Shown one piece after another: positions 1 through 7,478 of a stretch of DNA of 64,000 nt; the stretch's first letter is position 1; each line of letters opens with the position of its first letter. Under the pieces are notes generated by a model that had not been told where the DNA came from, ran no database searches, and saw nothing but the letters and a program-made list of their open reading frames with translations. This DNA comes from Cytophagales bacterium (GTDB taxonomy: Bacteria; Bacteroidota; Bacteroidia; Cytophagales; Spirosomataceae). The stretch is taken from positions 124,001-188,000 of the forward strand of contig JAAFJP010000004.1 in NCBI GenBank assembly GCA_013298125.1. Reading direction: 5' to 3'. Position numbers and translations under genes: made by a program.

Positions 1-236
1 AAATCATCAGCTTCTTGATGAGATAAATATCTAATAATTTGATGTTGTTTTTGATTTTCTGGAAATTCTGCAATAGCAATATCTCCATTGGCATATTCAT
101 AATAAAATTGATTGCCTTCGAGGTCAAGTTCACCAAGCATGAAAGGAAGGTTTTTTGAAAACTTATCCTCTCTAAGCCTCTCCACAGCCAATGCCGCTTG
201 TTTTTCTAATTCGAGTACGAAATCTGGTTTTTTCAT
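1..236 (-). CDS. Unidentified protein, C-terminus cut by window edge
   Basis: An open frame begins with ATG at position 236 on the minus strand and runs off the left edge, giving 78 complete codons with no stop. The visible part starts MKKPDFVLELEKQAALAVER, continues into an acidic, Tyr-rich stretch (FYYEYANGDIAI, about residues 46-57) and ends in a Gln/His-rich helix-like segment. There is no signal peptide or membrane segment, so it is probably cytoplasmic. I do not recognise the family. The next gene is divergent and starts 289 bp away, so the two may share a control region. The real length cannot be known here. Confidence 0.6.
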   Translation of the reverse strand, partial: MKKPDFVLELEKQAALAVERLREDKFSKNLPFMLGELDLEGNQFYYEYANGDIAIAEFPENQKQHQIIRYLSHQEADD

Positions 237-492
237 GATTTTGGATTCTATATTCTACAAACAAATCTACAAATTTGTCTCGAAAAATTAGCTATTTATC
301 CTATTGGAACAGGAATTTAATAAACTATTCAAATTAAGGGTTAATATTTTTGTTATAATCAAGGTAAAAAAACGACACATAGCATCGATACGTTAGTTTT
401 TTTTAACGAAGAGTATGACCAAAAGATTGACTCATAATTGGATAGATTATTGAATTCCTGTTCCATAACTAAACTCTTTCAATTTTATCCTG

Positions 493-500
493 TAAATTTG
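493..500 (+). promoter_or_regulatory. Possible Bacteroidota -7 element upstream of the DUF2911 gene
   Basis: The octamer TAAATTTG matches the Bacteroidota -7 consensus TAnnTTTG exactly and ends 25 nt before the ATG at 526. I see no TTG at the expected distance upstream, so this is a half-match only. The rest of the 237-525 gap is AT-rich and shows nothing else I can name. Confidence 0.35.
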
Positions 501-525
501 AAGAAACTATTAAACAAAAATTAGA

Positions 526-1392
526 ATGAAAAAATTATTCCTTGCCCTTTTAACAGGCATTTCTCTTTCGGCAACTGCCCAAATTCGCTTACCACAACCA
601 AGTCCAGGTGCTTCGGTTTCACAAGTAGTTGGTACTACTGACATTTCTGTAAAATATTCTCGTCCATTATTGAGAGGTCGTGATGTGTTTGGGGGCGTTG
701 TTCCTTACGATAAAGTTTGGAGAACGGGTGCAAACGGTACTAACCAAATCACGTTTTCAAATGATGTAATGATTGCAGGTCAGAAATTAGCGGCTGGTTC
801 ATATTCAATCTTCTCAATCCCAACTACGGGCGACTGGACATTGATTTTCAACAAAGATTTATCTGCCCAAGAGTACAACTATTCACAAGAAAAAGATGCT
901 TTGCGGGTAACGGCAAAAGTCTCAACCGTAGCAAAAACGGAAGCCTTCACGATTGATTTTACTGGACTTTCAGATAGTACTGCCGACATGAACATCACAT
1001 GGGCAGACAAAAAAGTCGTTGCTCCAATCACAGTTGAAACAACTAAAATGGTTGAAGCTTCCATCACAAAAGCATCAAACGACAATGCAGGACAAATGCG
1101 TGTTGCGGCAGATTATTTATCTGGAAAAGGTAAATTAGACCAAGCCTTGAAATTAGCAAATACTGCCGTTGCAGGAGCTGAGACATTCCGTAATTTATGG
1201 TCTAAGGCTCAGATTTTGAGTAAGTTAGGCAACTTTGCTGAGGCTTTACCATTGGCTCAAAAAGCACTTTCATTAGGTAATGCTGACCCAAATTTTGGCG
1301 GAATGAAAGCAACTATCGAAAAAGGAATTGCTGATTACACGGCTAAATTGCCAGTGGCTATGCCAGCGGTGCCTGTTAAGAAGAAGAAGTAA
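526..1392 (+). CDS. DUF2911 domain protein with C-terminal TPR-like helices
   Basis: This is a 288-residue exported protein. A signal peptide (about residues 1-19, ending SATAQ) is followed by a DUF2911 domain at about residues 22-170, recognisable from the SRPLLRGRDVFG, VPYDKVWRTGAN and NKDLSAQEYNY segments typical of that family. Residues about 185-270 form helical repeats resembling one or two TPR motifs (ALKLANTAVAG, EALPLAQKALSLG). The tail is Pro/Val-rich and ends in KKKK. DUF2911 proteins are common in Bacteroidota, are predicted periplasmic or outer-membrane associated, and have no established biochemical role. The gene stands alone between a divergent gene and its own terminator. Confidence 0.85.
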   Translation: MKKLFLALLTGISLSATAQIRLPQPSPGASVSQVVGTTDISVKYSRPLLRGRDVFGGVVPYDKVWRTGANGTNQITFSNDVMIAGQKLAAGSYSIFSIPTTGDWTLIFNKDLSAQEYNYSQEKDALRVTAKVSTVAKTEAFTIDFTGLSDSTADMNITWADKKVVAPITVETTKMVEASITKASNDNAGQMRVAADYLSGKGKLDQALKLANTAVAGAETFRNLWSKAQILSKLGNFAEALPLAQKALSLGNADPNFGGMKATIEKGIADYTAKLPVAMPAVPVKKKK

Positions 1393-1404
1393 AAATAGTA
1401 TCCT

Positions 1405-1448
1405 AAAAGTCATATTTGTCTTATATATTTTGATAAATATGACTTTTT
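1405..1448 (+). terminator. Rho-independent terminator after the DUF2911 gene
   Basis: Perfect 13-nt arms at 1405-1417 (AAAAGTCATATTT) and 1435-1447 flank a 17-nt loop, and the 3' arm runs into five T residues. It lies 12 bp after the stop codon of the DUF2911 gene. Confidence 0.7.
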
Positions 1449-1476
1449 ACTTAATTGACCACTTCCAATAAATTAT

Positions 1477-1938
1477 ATGAATAAACCAAAATACACGCTA
1501 ACTTCTATATCTGAGGATAAATTAAGATTTGTTTTTGAAAGTATTGGACCAAAAGGAACAGTTATAAAAGCTGTTGAATATGACCCATTTGATGCCAATG
1601 GAATGTATTATAATTTAGCCTTGGTTGATATGGATGAAAATGGAGAACTTAGCGATAATGTGATTACAGACAATAAAGATACCGAAAAAGTATTCGTTAC
1701 AATTTCAAAAACTATTGACCTTTTCTTTGAAAAATATCCTCAAAAAAGGATTGTAATATTTTCTGATGATTCCTTACGTTTGAGGCTTTACAGAATGATT
1801 ATTTCTAACTATTCGCATGAAAAAGAACAAATTTGGAATTTCTTTGGTTTGAAAAATAACAATTTTCAGAAGTTTGAAAAAGGGATTGATTACGAAGCAT
1901 TTATGATTACTTTGAAAAATGATAAAATTAAATTATAA
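1477..1938 (+). CDS. DUF6934 family protein
   Basis: A 153-residue soluble protein without a signal peptide. It matches the pattern I know for the DUF6934 family of Bacteroidota: an N-terminal 'KGTVIKAVEY' strand, a central 'YYNLALVDMDENG' segment, then 'DTEKVFVTISKTIDLFFEKYP' and 'RLRLYRMIISNY' helices. The function of the family is unknown. The gene is followed 7 bp later by a 46-residue ORF on the same strand, and small partner genes are a common neighbour of this family. That makes a two-gene unit (toxin/antitoxin-like or otherwise) possible but unproven. Codon use is AT-rich, like the adjacent VapBC-type pair at 3.9 kb. Confidence 0.75.
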   Translation: MNKPKYTLTSISEDKLRFVFESIGPKGTVIKAVEYDPFDANGMYYNLALVDMDENGELSDNVITDNKDTEKVFVTISKTIDLFFEKYPQKRIVIFSDDSLRLRLYRMIISNYSHEKEQIWNFFGLKNNNFQKFEKGIDYEAFMITLKNDKIKL

Positions 1939-1945
1939 TTGTAAT

Positions 1946-2086
1946 ATGAAATTGAAAACAGCAAATATTGAACCTTCCAAAAAAGAAAAACAAGTAGTTA
2001 GAAAATTCGCTACTCTTGACGAAGCATTCAAGTCAAAGCATGATTTAGCTCGTGAGTTTTTCAAAAATATTGAACTTCCTCAATAG
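1946..2086 (+). CDS. 46-residue basic protein, partner of the DUF6934 gene
   Basis: A short ORF (ATG at 1946, TAG at 2084) lies 7 bp behind the DUF6934 gene and directly ahead of a strong terminator. It encodes a charged, Lys-rich peptide with a helix-like second half (TLDEAFKSKHDLAREFFKNI). The spacing, the strand, the position just before a shared terminator and the non-random amino-acid pattern suggest a real gene co-transcribed with 1477-1938. It has no signal peptide or membrane segment. I do not recognise a family, and its size and charge resemble small antitoxin or regulatory partners, which is inference only. Confidence 0.6.
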   Translation: MKLKTANIEPSKKEKQVVRKFATLDEAFKSKHDLAREFFKNIELPQ

Positions 2087-2100
2087 ATGAATTTTAACAA

Positions 2101-2140
2101 AAAAATCCCTCACCAATTATTCTTTTGGTGAGGGATTTTT
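2101..2140. terminator. Bidirectional terminator between convergent genes
   Basis: Perfect 16-nt arms at 2101-2116 and 2125-2140 (core ATCCCTCACCAA) enclose an 8-nt loop. The stem has A-runs at its left and T-runs at its right, so it can stop transcription from both directions. It sits between the stop of the 46-residue ORF (2086) and the stop of the minus-strand 5'-nucleotidase gene (2145). Confidence 0.85.
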
Positions 2141-2144
2141 CTAT

Positions 2145-3695
2145 TTACTTCCCCTTCAAATAAGCTATCAAAACCTTCCTCACATCATTTCGTACATCAC
2201 TCATTTCCTTCTCATCTGATTCTGTAATTTTCTGAACATCAGGGTTTTGAGAAGTCAAATAGCCAAAATTTGTCTCTTTACCTTCCATCATAAACTTCGG
2301 AATGGCGATGTAATATTCTTGGTTTACATCCAATAATTTTCCATTCACAAACCACTCATTTTTAGCTTCATCGTGGCGGATTTTATCCCATTGCAAAAAG
2401 CCTCCATTACCTTTATTTTTTATGCCTGTTTCCAAGATTTTTTCTAATAACCTTCCTTTCAAAGATACTTCCACAATTTTTCCTCCAAAAGGCAAAATAC
2501 GCATGATGTCCAATTGGGTAATTCTACCCGATAATTGGTCATCAATTCTAACCGAACCACTATTGAAAATACTACAATCCACTGGTTTTGAGGTAGATGC
2601 AGTCATAGCTTTGGCAATTAAATCTCCTAAGTTTGTATGCGTATTTCGCATCGAAGTCTCACGCCCATCGAGTGGTTGGGTGATTTGCGAAACTACGTCA
2701 TTTCTATCCATGCCCAATTTTTGAAGAGCAACGTCCATAATATCATCCCACTTTTTTACGACCACCGCCACTGCCGAATCCTGTGCGATTGACTCATCAA
2801 TTTTACGTAATTGACTCTGCACATCAGCAATTCTGGTTTTTGTATCAAATGAAATCGTGTGTACGTAGGCAGTCTTGGCGTTGGCATCTGCCTTGGCGAT
2901 GGTGCTTGTACCTACACGTTCAATCATGTTATCGTGGTCGTGTCCACCCATCAAAAGTTTTACTCCTGGTAACATTTCCGCTAATTTTGCATCATCTGCC
3001 TTGTTTAAATGCGTTATGCCAACTACAAAATCACACTCAGTTTTCAGAATATCATAGGTTTTCACGGCAGCCTCAAAGAAATCACTGTAATAGACGTAAT
3101 CCTTTTTATTGGAAGGCAAAACCACAGAGAACATTCCCATTTTCACAGTTTGTCCTTGTGGGTTTGTGAAAGTCAGGATAGTAGTTTTTGGAAATGGCAC
3201 TTTTACACCATTCACTATTTTACCAAAAGGCTCAATGTCACCCCCTTTTTTGTGTTGGAAAGCATTGGAAGACAGCCAGTTAAACTTAGATTCGTCGATG
3301 CGTTTTTGTAAGTCAGCTTCGTCCAAATCAAACTCATGATTACCCAGACCAACCCAGTCAAAACCAACGGCGTTCATGGCTTCAATCATCTGTTTTCCTT
3401 TGATGCTTTTGCCTTCGTGTTTGAAGGTGCTGATGAGGGCAGGGTTCAAAAAATCACCTGCGAGAATGGTTAAAGTGTTCGGGTTTTTCTGGATTAATTC
3501 TTTGCGTAAAGTGGCGATTCGAGCCATTCCGCCTACTTTCCCACCTTCCAAAGGTGAAATTTCATAGACATCGTTTACGTGCAAGAAGGTAACTTCGACC
3601 TTATTTTCAGTCGATTGATTGTTGGCGGTTTGTGAGGTCTTACAAGACGAAAAAAAGACTGTCAAAACACAGCCTAAAAAAAGTAATTTCTTCAT
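2145..3695 (-). CDS. 5'-nucleotidase/UshA-like metallophosphoesterase lipoprotein
   Basis: A 516-residue lipoprotein: signal peptide with lipobox FFSSC (lipidated Cys18). It has the two-domain bacterial 5'-nucleotidase architecture. The N-terminal calcineurin-like metallophosphoesterase shows the metal-ligand motifs FLHVND (Asp42), AGD (Asp81), GNHE (Asn119-His120), GITH and GGHDHD. The C-terminal 5'-nucleotidase substrate domain carries NSGSVR and the ILPFGG segment. Family members hydrolyse extracytoplasmic nucleotides, cyclic nucleotides or related phosphomonoesters using two divalent metals. The canonical HTND is HVND here, with the metal Asp retained. It is monocistronic, with its own promoter upstream and a shared terminator downstream. 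Exact substrate is unknown. Confidence 0.88.
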   Translation of the reverse strand: MKKLLFLGCVLTVFFSSCKTSQTANNQSTENKVEVTFLHVNDVYEISPLEGGKVGGMARIATLRKELIQKNPNTLTILAGDFLNPALISTFKHEGKSIKGKQMIEAMNAVGFDWVGLGNHEFDLDEADLQKRIDESKFNWLSSNAFQHKKGGDIEPFGKIVNGVKVPFPKTTILTFTNPQGQTVKMGMFSVVLPSNKKDYVYYSDFFEAAVKTYDILKTECDFVVGITHLNKADDAKLAEMLPGVKLLMGGHDHDNMIERVGTSTIAKADANAKTAYVHTISFDTKTRIADVQSQLRKIDESIAQDSAVAVVVKKWDDIMDVALQKLGMDRNDVVSQITQPLDGRETSMRNTHTNLGDLIAKAMTASTSKPVDCSIFNSGSVRIDDQLSGRITQLDIMRILPFGGKIVEVSLKGRLLEKILETGIKNKGNGGFLQWDKIRHDEAKNEWFVNGKLLDVNQEYYIAIPKFMMEGKETNFGYLTSQNPDVQKITESDEKEMSDVRNDVRKVLIAYLKGK

Positions 3696-3737
3696 GGGGT
3701 GGGTTAATGTTGATGAATAATGTGGTCAATTAACCTT

Positions 3738-3768
3738 CAAAATTACCTTTTGTTATCCACATTTTCAA
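3738..3768 (-). promoter_or_regulatory. Bacteroidota-type promoter of the 5'-nucleotidase gene
   Basis: On the minus strand, TTG (3768-3766) is followed after 20 bp by TAATTTTG (3745-3738). This matches the Bacteroidota primary sigma consensus TTG-N19/20-TAnnTTTG. The -7 element lies about 42 nt before the ATG at 3695. Confidence 0.6.
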
Positions 3769-3863
3769 TCAATACATGATGAAGTGCTGAAATCTTTTGT
3801 GAGAGCGAGATTTGGAATAGATTTTGAATATGTAAACTTAGAAAGTAAATCAATCATGGTTTT

Positions 3864-3897
3864 TTTGTAGTTTTATCTTTTAGAATGATTATTTTTA
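3864..3897 (+). promoter_or_regulatory. Possible promoter of the toxin/antitoxin pair
   Basis: TTTG at 3864-3867 is followed after 22 bp by TATTTTTA at 3890-3897, a one-mismatch match to TAnnTTTG. It ends 24 nt before the antitoxin ATG at 3922. The spacing is slightly longer than usual. Confidence 0.4.
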
Positions 3898-3921
3898 CTA
3901 AACAATCAAAATACTAAAATC

Positions 3922-4155
3922 ATGGACATACAATATCTTTCAGACGAACAAGGACGACAAACTGCCGTTCAGATTCCTATTGAAGAATGGAATAAACTTA
4001 CAGAAGAAAGTAAGGTTTTCAGAGACTATGAAAATAACAAATCAGTTAAAAAGAAACCTTCTGATTTTCGTGGAGCAATTTCTAAGAAAACAGTCGAACA
4101 ATTATTACAATATGCTACACAAGCCAGAACAGAATGGGACAGAGATATATCTTAG
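3922..4155 (+). CDS. Putative type II antitoxin (VapB-like partner of PIN toxin)
   Basis: A 77-residue protein lies immediately upstream of, and overlaps by 22 bp, a PIN-domain gene. That is the standard order for type II toxin-antitoxin operons. The N-terminus (MDIQYLSDEQGRQTAVQIPI) is a beta-hairpin type segment resembling those Bacteroidota antitoxins whose first 30 residues bind DNA. A charged linker and a C-terminal helix (KKTVEQLLQYATQ) that would wrap the toxin follow. It would be expected to neutralise the toxin and autorepress the operon. The family assignment comes from context more than from sequence. Confidence 0.65.
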   Translation: MDIQYLSDEQGRQTAVQIPIEEWNKLTEESKVFRDYENNKSVKKKPSDFRGAISKKTVEQLLQYATQARTEWDRDIS

Positions 4156-4526
4156 ATACAAATACAGTGATTGATTACGTTGGAGATAAACTTCCACAAG
4201 ATTCAGCTCTGGCAATGGATAAACTGGTAAATGCCGAACTCAATATTTCTATTATCGTTAGAATTGAAACATTGGGATTTAACGGAGAAGAATCCGAAAT
4301 GCAAAAACTAAAAGATTTTTTGAGCCTTGCCGATATTTATTATGTGGATGATTTAGTTGCTGATAAAACAATTGATTTACGTAAAATATATCGTAAACTA
4401 AAACTTGGAGATGCCATCATTGCCGCTACGGCAATGGTAAATAATTTAACGTTGATTAGTCGTAATACCAAAGATTTTGAGGATATTTCAGGACTGACTT
4501 GTATCAATCCTTATGAACTAAAATAA
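4134..4526 (+). CDS. vapC: PIN-domain ribonuclease toxin, VapC family
   Basis: A 130-residue PIN domain. The acidic active-site pattern is present: YILDTNTVIDY near the start (Asp8), a Glu in the RIETLG segment (about residue 44), Asp in KLGDAIIAATA (about 93) and the SRNTKDF segment (about 115) near the end. VapC toxins cleave tRNA or rRNA in a Mg-dependent manner. The start overlaps the end of the antitoxin frame by 22 bp, implying translational coupling. The gene after it begins 23 bp downstream on the same strand but is an unrelated membrane protein. Confidence 0.85.
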   Translation: MGQRYILDTNTVIDYVGDKLPQDSALAMDKLVNAELNISIIVRIETLGFNGEESEMQKLKDFLSLADIYYVDDLVADKTIDLRKIYRKLKLGDAIIAATAMVNNLTLISRNTKDFEDISGLTCINPYELK

Positions 4527-4549
4527 CCTAAAATCTTTGCTGAAAATAT

Positions 4550-6613
4550 ATGCAATTCCTATTTCCAACCTTCCTTTGGGGGCTTTTGGCACTGTCAATC
4601 CCTGTGATAATTCACCTGTTCAACTTCCGTAGAACTAAAAAAGTGCTGTTCACGAATGTCGCTTTTCTCAAAGCCGTCAATACCACTACGTCCTCTTTCC
4701 GCCGACTCAAACATCTCTTGATTATGGCTGCCCGCATGGCGTTTATTGGGGCTTTGGTTTTGGCTTTTGCCCAACCTTTTTTGCCTTCCAAATCGGGCAA
4801 GGGCGTAAAAGCGGGTGGCGTAGCGAGTGTCTATATCGACAATTCGCTTTCGATGCAAAATGAATTAGACAAAAAAACGTACTTGGATAAAGCCATCGGT
4901 AAGGTCGAAGAATTATTGACCGCTTTTCCGCAAGGCTCTCAATTACAGTTAGTTACCAATGATTTCTCTTCCGACGAACACAGCGTTGGCAATACACAAA
5001 CCATCAAAGACCGTACAACAACCATCAAGTTTACGCACACGCCTCGCACGTTCGACAATATTTTGAAACGTCAGGCGAGTTTGGCTTCAAAGCATAATTC
5101 GCAAGGAGGGAATCAATACTTATGGTTTTCAGATTTTCAAAAATCCACTTCGGGCGATTTAGCTAAACTTAAATTAGACTCAACTTCAAGGCTTTTTGTT
5201 GTACCCGTACAGGCGAAGGCATTACAAAACGTATTTGTGGATTCTGTTTGGATGAGTACGCCGTTCGTGCGTGAAATGTCCGCTAATCAATTGACTGTCA
5301 AGTTGTTCAATACGGGTGAACGTACCGTTGAGAATTTACAAGTAAAACTTTTTATTGACGATACGCAGGTCTCATCCACCATCGCAAGCATCCAAGCCAA
5401 GTCCGCTACGACAGCTAATTTTTCATTTACTGTAAAAAACAAAGGTTTCAAAAAGGCAAGAATTTCTTTTGACGATACGCCCATAACTTTTGACAACGAC
5501 TATTATTTTGTCTTGAATGCTGCCCCAACGATTAAGGTTTTGCACCTTTTCGGACAGGCTTCCACAGGGCGATATGTACCAACTGTTTTTGATAACGATA
5601 GCGTTTTTACGTTCAAAAGTTTCTCAGCTTCTAATGTGGATATTGGGCAGTTCAAAACGTCTGATTTAGTGGTTTTGGAAGGTGTACAAAATATTGACGG
5701 AAGCATCAAAACGGCTCTGCAAGATTTTGTTCGTGCGGGAGGAAGTTTGTTTGTGATTCCTTCACAAACACCTGATATTCAGAGCTATAATACTTTCTTA
5801 GGAATCTTTAATATTCGAGGGATTCAATCAAAAGTTATTACACAATCAGATTTTACGCCTTTGGCTGAACCTGTGAAAACCTCTCCATTTTTCATAGATA
5901 TTTTTGATAATTCTACGCAAAAAGAACTACTCCAAATGCCCAATCAAGGGGGAGTTTTGACGTGGCAAGCGATGGGAGATAAGCTATTGAATTTCAGAAA
6001 TAACCAACCATTTTTAACGGTCTCAAATGCTGGAAAAGGAAAGGTTTATTTGACGGCAGCACCCTTGGATGCGACCTTCGGAGATTTTGCCAGAAACGCC
6101 CTTTTCGTACCCATTATGTACAAGGTGGCAGCGATGAGTGTACGCCAAGAACCAACGGCTTATTCGTTTGAACAAAATACATTTACAGTCGAAGTAAATA
6201 ACATTCCGAAAACGGCAAGTTTTAAATTACGAAGAGGAAAATTAGAGATTATTCCAGTACAAAGTCTCAACGGAAAACAATTGACGATTGAACTGCCCAA
6301 AGCCAATCAATTAGCTGATAATCAAGCCATTGAATCAGGATATTATGAATTGCTTTTGAATGGAAAAGTAGAAAGATTAGTCGCTTTCAACCACGACAAT
6401 AAAGAATCTATGATGGATTTTTATAGTGTTGATGAATTGAAAAATATCTTCAATGGAAATAAAAACGTACAAGTTTTCGATAAAATAGACGATGCTAATT
6501 TCGTAAAAACCTTCAAAGACCAAAATTTTGGTGTAGCATTATGGAAGTATTTTCTGATTGCTGCCTTAGCATTTTTGGCGATTGAGATTTTATTGGTTAG
6601 GTTGATGAAGTGA
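4550..6613 (+). CDS. BatA-domain membrane protein with VWA-like region
   Basis: A 687-residue membrane protein. The N-terminus is a typical BatA domain: MQFLFPTFLWGLLAL with a membrane segment at about 8-24, the IHLFNFRRTKKVLF loop, and a second membrane segment at about 56-76. A von Willebrand A-like region follows with a partial metal-site motif DNSLS (Asp97, Ser99, Ser101). The middle (about 230-330) looks like a beta-sandwich, and a Rossmann/glutaminase-like segment (about 330-420) holds TSDLVVLEGV. A third membrane segment lies at about 667-683, so most of the protein is likely periplasmic. Proteins of this type sit in the inner membrane of Bacteroidota and have no assigned reaction. Other Bat genes are absent nearby. 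Confidence 0.82.
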   Translation: MQFLFPTFLWGLLALSIPVIIHLFNFRRTKKVLFTNVAFLKAVNTTTSSFRRLKHLLIMAARMAFIGALVLAFAQPFLPSKSGKGVKAGGVASVYIDNSLSMQNELDKKTYLDKAIGKVEELLTAFPQGSQLQLVTNDFSSDEHSVGNTQTIKDRTTTIKFTHTPRTFDNILKRQASLASKHNSQGGNQYLWFSDFQKSTSGDLAKLKLDSTSRLFVVPVQAKALQNVFVDSVWMSTPFVREMSANQLTVKLFNTGERTVENLQVKLFIDDTQVSSTIASIQAKSATTANFSFTVKNKGFKKARISFDDTPITFDNDYYFVLNAAPTIKVLHLFGQASTGRYVPTVFDNDSVFTFKSFSASNVDIGQFKTSDLVVLEGVQNIDGSIKTALQDFVRAGGSLFVIPSQTPDIQSYNTFLGIFNIRGIQSKVITQSDFTPLAEPVKTSPFFIDIFDNSTQKELLQMPNQGGVLTWQAMGDKLLNFRNNQPFLTVSNAGKGKVYLTAAPLDATFGDFARNALFVPIMYKVAAMSVRQEPTAYSFEQNTFTVEVNNIPKTASFKLRRGKLEIIPVQSLNGKQLTIELPKANQLADNQAIESGYYELLLNGKVERLVAFNHDNKESMMDFYSVDELKNIFNGNKNVQVFDKIDDANFVKTFKDQNFGVALWKYFLIAALAFLAIEILLVRLMK

Positions 6614-6632
6614 TAAAAATAACGGAACTAAA

Positions 6633-6763
6633 TACTTATTGTCGTAAGTCCAACAAAACCTCACCCCCAGCCCCTCTCCGATGGAGAGGGGAGCATTTGT
6701 CCGCTTTTTTCTCCCCCTCTCCATCGGAGAGGGGTCGGGAGTGAGGTTTTGCGACAATAAGTA
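6633..6763. repeat. Long palindromic repeat element, copy 1 (17-nt loop)
   Basis: This is a large imperfect inverted repeat. The outer arms are TACTTATTGTCG at 6633-6644 and its complement at 6752-6763. The inner arms begin with AAAACCTCACCCCCAGCCCC and continue to GGAGAGGGGAG, ending at 6683. The right arm starts at 6701 and carries one extra C. The loop is 17 nt (6684-6700); its reverse complement begins A6 and ends AAATG, like the loops of the copies at 15.6 and 16.0 kb. It lies in the gap between convergent genes and carries no ORF. Confidence 0.85.
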
Positions 6764-6775
6764 TATAATTCCATG

Positions 6776-6804
6776 AAAAAAGCCCTTGCAATTGCGAGGG
6801 CTTT
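6776..6804 (-). terminator. Terminator of the thioredoxin-fold lipoprotein gene
   Basis: The arms are AAAGCCCTTGCA (6779-6790) and TGCGAGGGCTTT (6793-6804), with one G-T style mismatch. On the minus strand the hairpin is followed by a run of T residues (complement of 6776-6780). It lies 28 bp beyond the stop codon at 6832. Confidence 0.75.
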
Positions 6805-6831
6805 CGTATTATTAAAACTATCTACTAAGTG

Positions 6832-7329
6832 CTACATTGATTTGCGAACAGTTTGTTCGGCTTTTGATAAAAGTGCTTCCGCTCCAATTCCTCCTACTTG
6901 ATGATTGACTACTCTTCCGTATTTATCCAAAAATAATAGCGTTGGATAGGCTTCAATTCCGTATTTTTTGGCTAAAACTTCTCCCTCTGTTGTTTCCATG
7001 TCAATTGCCATTGATACATATTTATCTTTCATATAATCGCCCAAATTGGCATCCTTGAAAGTATAATTTTTCATCATTTTGCAAGGTCCACACCAAGTTG
7101 TATAGCAATCTACAAACAACAATTTATTCTCAGTCTTCGCTTTCTCTAAGCCTTCTTGTAATGTTCCCGCAAAGAACGTAATGCCTTGCGTTGGCTGAAT
7201 TTCAGGCTCTGAGACAACAATTTCTTCCTCTGTCTGCGTTACAATTTGAGGTTGCTGTGCGACTTTACAACCCGAAAACAAAGCTACCGAAACAACAGCA
7301 GCAATGGCAAATATCTTGATTTTTTTCAT
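6832..7329 (-). CDS. Thioredoxin-fold lipoprotein with CGPC active site
   Basis: A 165-residue lipoprotein with lipobox LFSGC (Cys21), an acidic Gln/Glu-rich linker to about residue 45, then a thioredoxin fold. The active site is WCGPC (Cys80-Gly-Pro-Cys83), and the cis-Pro segment AYPTLLFLD lies downstream. It should act in the periplasm as a thiol oxidoreductase, by family analogy to thioredoxin_7-type proteins. I chose the ATG at 7329 because it begins directly with the signal peptide. An upstream in-frame ATG at 7407 would add 26 residues that hide the signal. The gene has its own terminator and is separated from dnaN by another. Confidence 0.85.
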   Translation of the reverse strand: MKKIKIFAIAAVVSVALFSGCKVAQQPQIVTQTEEEIVVSEPEIQPTQGITFFAGTLQEGLEKAKTENKLLFVDCYTTWCGPCKMMKNYTFKDANLGDYMKDKYVSMAIDMETTEGEVLAKKYGIEAYPTLLFLDKYGRVVNHQVGGIGAEALLSKAEQTVRKSM

Positions 7330-7421
7330 GTGTGCTTGGTATTGTTGGATTAACGAAAATGATTCATTAATATTATTTACAAACACACAGTTCAAGAATC
7401 TTGCCAAATTATGTTACAAGC

Positions 7422-7454
7422 AAAAAGGGTTGTAGAATCAACTTCTACAACCCT
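7422..7454 (-). terminator. Terminator of dnaN
   Basis: Perfect 11-nt arms at 7426-7436 (AGGGTTGTAGA) and 7444-7454 enclose a 7-nt loop. On the minus strand the stem is followed by T5 (complement of 7422-7426). It begins 25 bp downstream of the dnaN stop. Confidence 0.8.
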
Positions 7455-7478
7455 CTTTCTTATACTTAACACCTATAC

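Noticed and set aside
7330-7407. Longer N-terminus of the thioredoxin-fold lipoprotein (start at 7407)
   Set aside because: The extra 26 residues precede an intact signal peptide with its own ATG.
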